This document shows, piece after piece, positions 61,491-64,000 of a stretch of 64,000 nucleotides of DNA. Where the stretch lies: positions 3,162,001-3,226,000 of the forward strand of contig AP035880.1 in NCBI GenBank assembly GCA_045866215.1. Reading direction: 5' to 3'. Below the pieces are notes generated by a model. The model did no database searches and had not been told where the DNA came from. It worked only from the letters and a program-made list of their open reading frames with translations. Position numbers and translations under genes: made by a program. The DNA comes from Croceivirga sp009797885 (GTDB lineage: Bacteria > Bacteroidota > Bacteroidia > Flavobacteriales > Flavobacteriaceae). Every line of letters starts with the position of its first letter. The stretch's first letter is position 1.

Positions 61491-63320
61491 CTATTCTTTG
61501 AACAACATCCCAGACCCCGGAATGTCCTCGTTTGCATTCCAGGCCGGAAACCAAAAATGCGTAGTTGGATTTTCGTCGTCGGTGTCATAATCATAATATC
61601 CCAAACCAAAGCGAAGACTGGACCAATTGGCACCCCCCATTTTTTTGATATACTCCAAGGGAAACGCAATTTCCATTGTGACGCCAGTATCGTTCCGTTT
61701 TACCTCGGTTTTTACTTCGGTGGGGAGTCTGTTCTCATTGTACACGGGATTTTCTTTCTTGAACGTTCGTAAATAAGCGATCCAATCCCTTCCTCTCCCT
61801 TCGCCCTTATTAAAGGCACTGAGGTTGGTCGTGCGGGCATCCAGTCCCAGGACTATTCTGTCTTGATTCCAATGGGAACCTTCTTCCTTTATGTAAAGGT
61901 CATTATCGATTATGTTTAAGGCAACATAGAAATAGTCATCGTCATACGCTTTGGCAAATTTCAGGGAGCAATCCGTTGGACCATTAAAATCGAAGGGAGT
62001 TCCATCCATACTTTCAACCGAAATCCAATCCCCATCTTTCCATTCCTTTAAATTTCCATCCAGTTTGATTTTGGCATTTTTTGGGATGGTATGTTTGGGA
62101 AAAGGAAGGTAATTCAATACCGAGGAAAAACTAACGTTAGGTGCTTTTTCCATTTCATAGGTTATTTCTGCCTTGATTTTAAGGGTGGAAAAATCACCTA
62201 GTGCAATTTTATCCATATTCTTCAAACTCAAATTAAAGACGGCCACATCGTTTGGTTCCACAACAAAGGAAGTCTTATCAAACTGATAGAACAGTTCGTC
62301 GTTGGTAAAACCCGTTAGCTCCACATGCATTTTTCCGTCACTATCATTTGTGGCCCTAACGGAGGCGGACATGTTTCCTGGAGTTGTTTCCTCTAGGTAG
62401 ATGGGCTCAATGCGAACCGGGAAGGGCCTATTTCGAACAAGATCGACCAACTCTTCGGTTACCACATTTTCGTCCCAGATACCATCCAGGAAAAGATTGG
62501 CCAAAATAGGTCCTTCTTCCGTCATGGTGGCCCATACTACGTGATCAAATTCACCATAGGCCTTTCCGCGCAAACGACTTCCTCCTCCTGTGGTGGCAAG
62601 GGCAATATACTTACCGTTGTTCCTTTTTGTTTTCCAATAGCGATGGTAGTGACCGGCAAAAACGTTGTGATTTCTGTTTTCCAATAGTTTTTCAACATCC
62701 TTCCAACGTTTGGTATCTTCCTGGACCCAAAGAGGTTGGTGAAGAAACACCAAAGTCCATTTTACCTCGGAATTTTCCTCCAATGTCTTTTTTATATACT
62801 CATATTGCGCATCATCAATAGTACCGCGACCGGCACCCCTCAAGTTATCCTCGGAATTCAGACAGAGAAACAGGACATCTTTGTATACAAAATGGTAGTA
62901 AGAGACTCCAAAAAGTTCCATCCATTTTTCTTCCATCACTTCATTGGTGATATCATGGTTTCCGGGGACGTAAAAGAACGGTGCCTCCAGGGCATCTATA
63001 AAGCCCATGAATTCCTTCCATTCCGCATTTATTTTTAAGGTGTCCCTGGTATATCCGTCTATAAGATCCCCAACACTCATTACAAATTCGGGTTGTAATA
63101 AGTTCAGTTTCTTGATGCCGATCGGGAAAACACCAGGTCGGCGACCACCGGTTCTATCCGTAACTATCGCAAATTGAAATTGCTCGGCGGAATCGTTCCA
63201 TTCCGTGTGGTTCCAGGGTTTCCGATCAGTGGGAATATCAATATAAATGGTAGGTTTGTCCTGTGCGGTTCCCATGCAAACCCATACGAATGCCAAGAAT
63301 GGAATTAGGAGACGGTTCAT
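61491..63320 (-). CDS. Secreted metallophosphoesterase with C-terminal CBM9-like domain
   Basis: A 609-residue exported calcineurin-like phosphoesterase. The signal peptide (LLIPFLAFVWVCMGTAQ) is followed by the metal-site motifs FVMSVGDLIDGY (about 80), VPGNHDITNE (about 118), VFLHQPLW and FAGHYHRYW (about 210). A middle beta-rich region (about 280-400) leads to a C-terminal domain (about 415-609) with KLDGNLKEWKDGDW, DDDYFYVALNIIDNDL and EIAFPLEYIKKM, the pattern of CBM9-like domains. The substrate is unknown; the combination suggests surface glycan-linked phosphate or nucleotides. Confidence 0.88.
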   Translation of the reverse strand: MNRLLIPFLAFVWVCMGTAQDKPTIYIDIPTDRKPWNHTEWNDSAEQFQFAIVTDRTGGRRPGVFPIGIKKLNLLQPEFVMSVGDLIDGYTRDTLKINAEWKEFMGFIDALEAPFFYVPGNHDITNEVMEEKWMELFGVSYYHFVYKDVLFLCLNSEDNLRGAGRGTIDDAQYEYIKKTLEENSEVKWTLVFLHQPLWVQEDTKRWKDVEKLLENRNHNVFAGHYHRYWKTKRNNGKYIALATTGGGSRLRGKAYGEFDHVVWATMTEEGPILANLFLDGIWDENVVTEELVDLVRNRPFPVRIEPIYLEETTPGNMSASVRATNDSDGKMHVELTGFTNDELFYQFDKTSFVVEPNDVAVFNLSLKNMDKIALGDFSTLKIKAEITYEMEKAPNVSFSSVLNYLPFPKHTIPKNAKIKLDGNLKEWKDGDWISVESMDGTPFDFNGPTDCSLKFAKAYDDDYFYVALNIIDNDLYIKEEGSHWNQDRIVLGLDARTTNLSAFNKGEGRGRDWIAYLRTFKKENPVYNENRLPTEVKTEVKRNDTGVTMEIAFPLEYIKKMGGANWSSLRFGLGYYDYDTDDENPTTHFWFPAWNANEDIPGSGMLFKE

Positions 63321-63403
63321 GTTTGGAATTTTTGGAAAGTTGCTAAAAATTCCGAAAATACCGTATGAGGAATAAATTAAGTTTGGGTTAAATAAAGTGA
63401 CAG

Positions 63404-64000
63404 TTAATTTCTCTCCTCAATATACATCTGGCGTACTTTTTTGAAAAGTTCGGAAGAGTACACAAAATTTGTTACGGCCTCATTGTCCGTTTTAAAGATT
63501 TCTTTGTTTGTGCCTTCCCACTCCTTGAAACCATCCTTAAGGAAAATAATTTTTTCACCAATTTCCATTACGGAATTCATGTCATGGGTATTGATTACGG
63601 TGGTAATGTTGAACTCCCGGGTAATTTCTTGAATCAGGTTATCAATAAGAATGGCCGTTTTTGGGTCCAGACCTGAATTGGGCTCATCGCAGAACAAATA
63701 GGTGGGGTTCATGACTATGGCCCTGGCAATGGCCACCCTCTTTTTCATCCCCCCCGAAATCTCGGATGGATATTTTTTATGGGCATCCACAAGGTTAACG
63801 CGTTGTAGCACGGTATCTACGCGCTCCTGCATTTCTTGCTTGTCTTTTTTGGTAAACATTTCCAGGGGGAAACGTACGTTTTCTTCAACGGTCATGGAGT
63901 CGAAGAGTGCACTTCCCTGGAAGACCATCCCCATGTCCTGACGTAAGTCCCTACGCTCGTCACGGGTTAAATCGGCATAAACCTTTCCGCTGTAACAGAT
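63404..64000 (-). CDS. ABC transporter ATP-binding protein, MlaF-like (5' end outside window)
   Basis: The last 198 residues of an ATPase; the start and Walker A lie beyond base 64000. Visible are the Q-loop (DMGMVFQGSALFDSMTV), signature EISGGMKKRVAIARAI, Walker B YLFCDEPNSGLDP, and H-loop INTHDMNSVMEIGE. SGGM and SALFDSMTVEENV are typical of MlaF-type ATPases of Mla-like lipid transport systems that keep outer-membrane lipid asymmetry. The permease and MCE partner genes would be outside the window. Confidence 0.9.
   Translation of the reverse strand: MCYSGKVYADLTRDERRDLRQDMGMVFQGSALFDSMTVEENVRFPLEMFTKKDKQEMQERVDTVLQRVNLVDAHKKYPSEISGGMKKRVAIARAIVMNPTYLFCDEPNSGLDPKTAILIDNLIQEITREFNITTVINTHDMNSVMEIGEKIIFLKDGFKEWEGTNKEIFKTDNEAVTNFVYSSELFKKVRQMYIEERN

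Overview
The window looks like a chromosome segment of a marine Flavobacteriaceae bacterium (Bacteroidota; a Maribacter/Zobellia/Muricauda-like genus is an inference). The evidence is the gliding/type IX secretion genes gldJ and porV, two SusC/SusD pairs, flavobacterial promoter motifs (TTG-N19-TAnnTTTG), a typical pdhA-E2-M28 peptidase neighbourhood and moderate GC.

Layout. 1-8949 is housekeeping: the 5' part of glutamate synthase (gltB), an acyl-CoA dehydrogenase, an NhaD antiporter, an ExbB-ExbD-TonB energising operon ending in folC, and tRNA-Val(UAC). 8920-9758 is a 367-bp tandem repeat in which a tRNA-Val 3' segment and a tiny GIY-YIG nuclease gene are repeated behind the intact tRNA. 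9769-15402 is accessory: a GH13 lipoprotein, an AcuI-type reductase, two unknown proteins and a DUF4386 membrane protein, with an attC-like palindrome between two genes. 15828-21593 holds an AraC-type HTH protein and a SusC/SusD pair.

21650-33782 is visibly more AT-rich and carries transposase remnants at its left edge and in its middle. It encodes what I read as a peptide natural-product (RiPP) locus: a 62-aa precursor with a double-glycine leader and a four-cysteine, 37-residue core; a divergent export and oxidative-folding set (HlyD adaptor, C39-peptidase ABC exporter, VKOR-thioredoxin fusion); and at least four glycosyltransferase-like proteins plus one unknown protein. The combination parallels glycocin loci (glycosylated, disulfide-bonded bacteriocins) but uses Bacteroidota-type parts. 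It is the most interesting region here. An IS4-type remnant begins exactly at the precursor's stop codon. A 207-bp palindromic element closes the region.

33841-44391 holds a second SusC/SusD operon with a VCBS/ASPIC-UnbV lipoprotein, a divergent AraC regulator with a decayed tandem copy, and a degraded sulfatase-like fragment. From 44392 to the end the window is again mostly housekeeping: queD, tRNA-Val(GAC), murF, gldJ, porV, cdd, pyruvate dehydrogenase E1-alpha and E2, an M28 peptidase, an SDR, a sugar transporter, a SprT-like protein, manC, a DUF389 protein, a metallophosphoesterase and an ABC ATPase cut by the window end. porU, normally next to porV and gldJ, is not at this locus.
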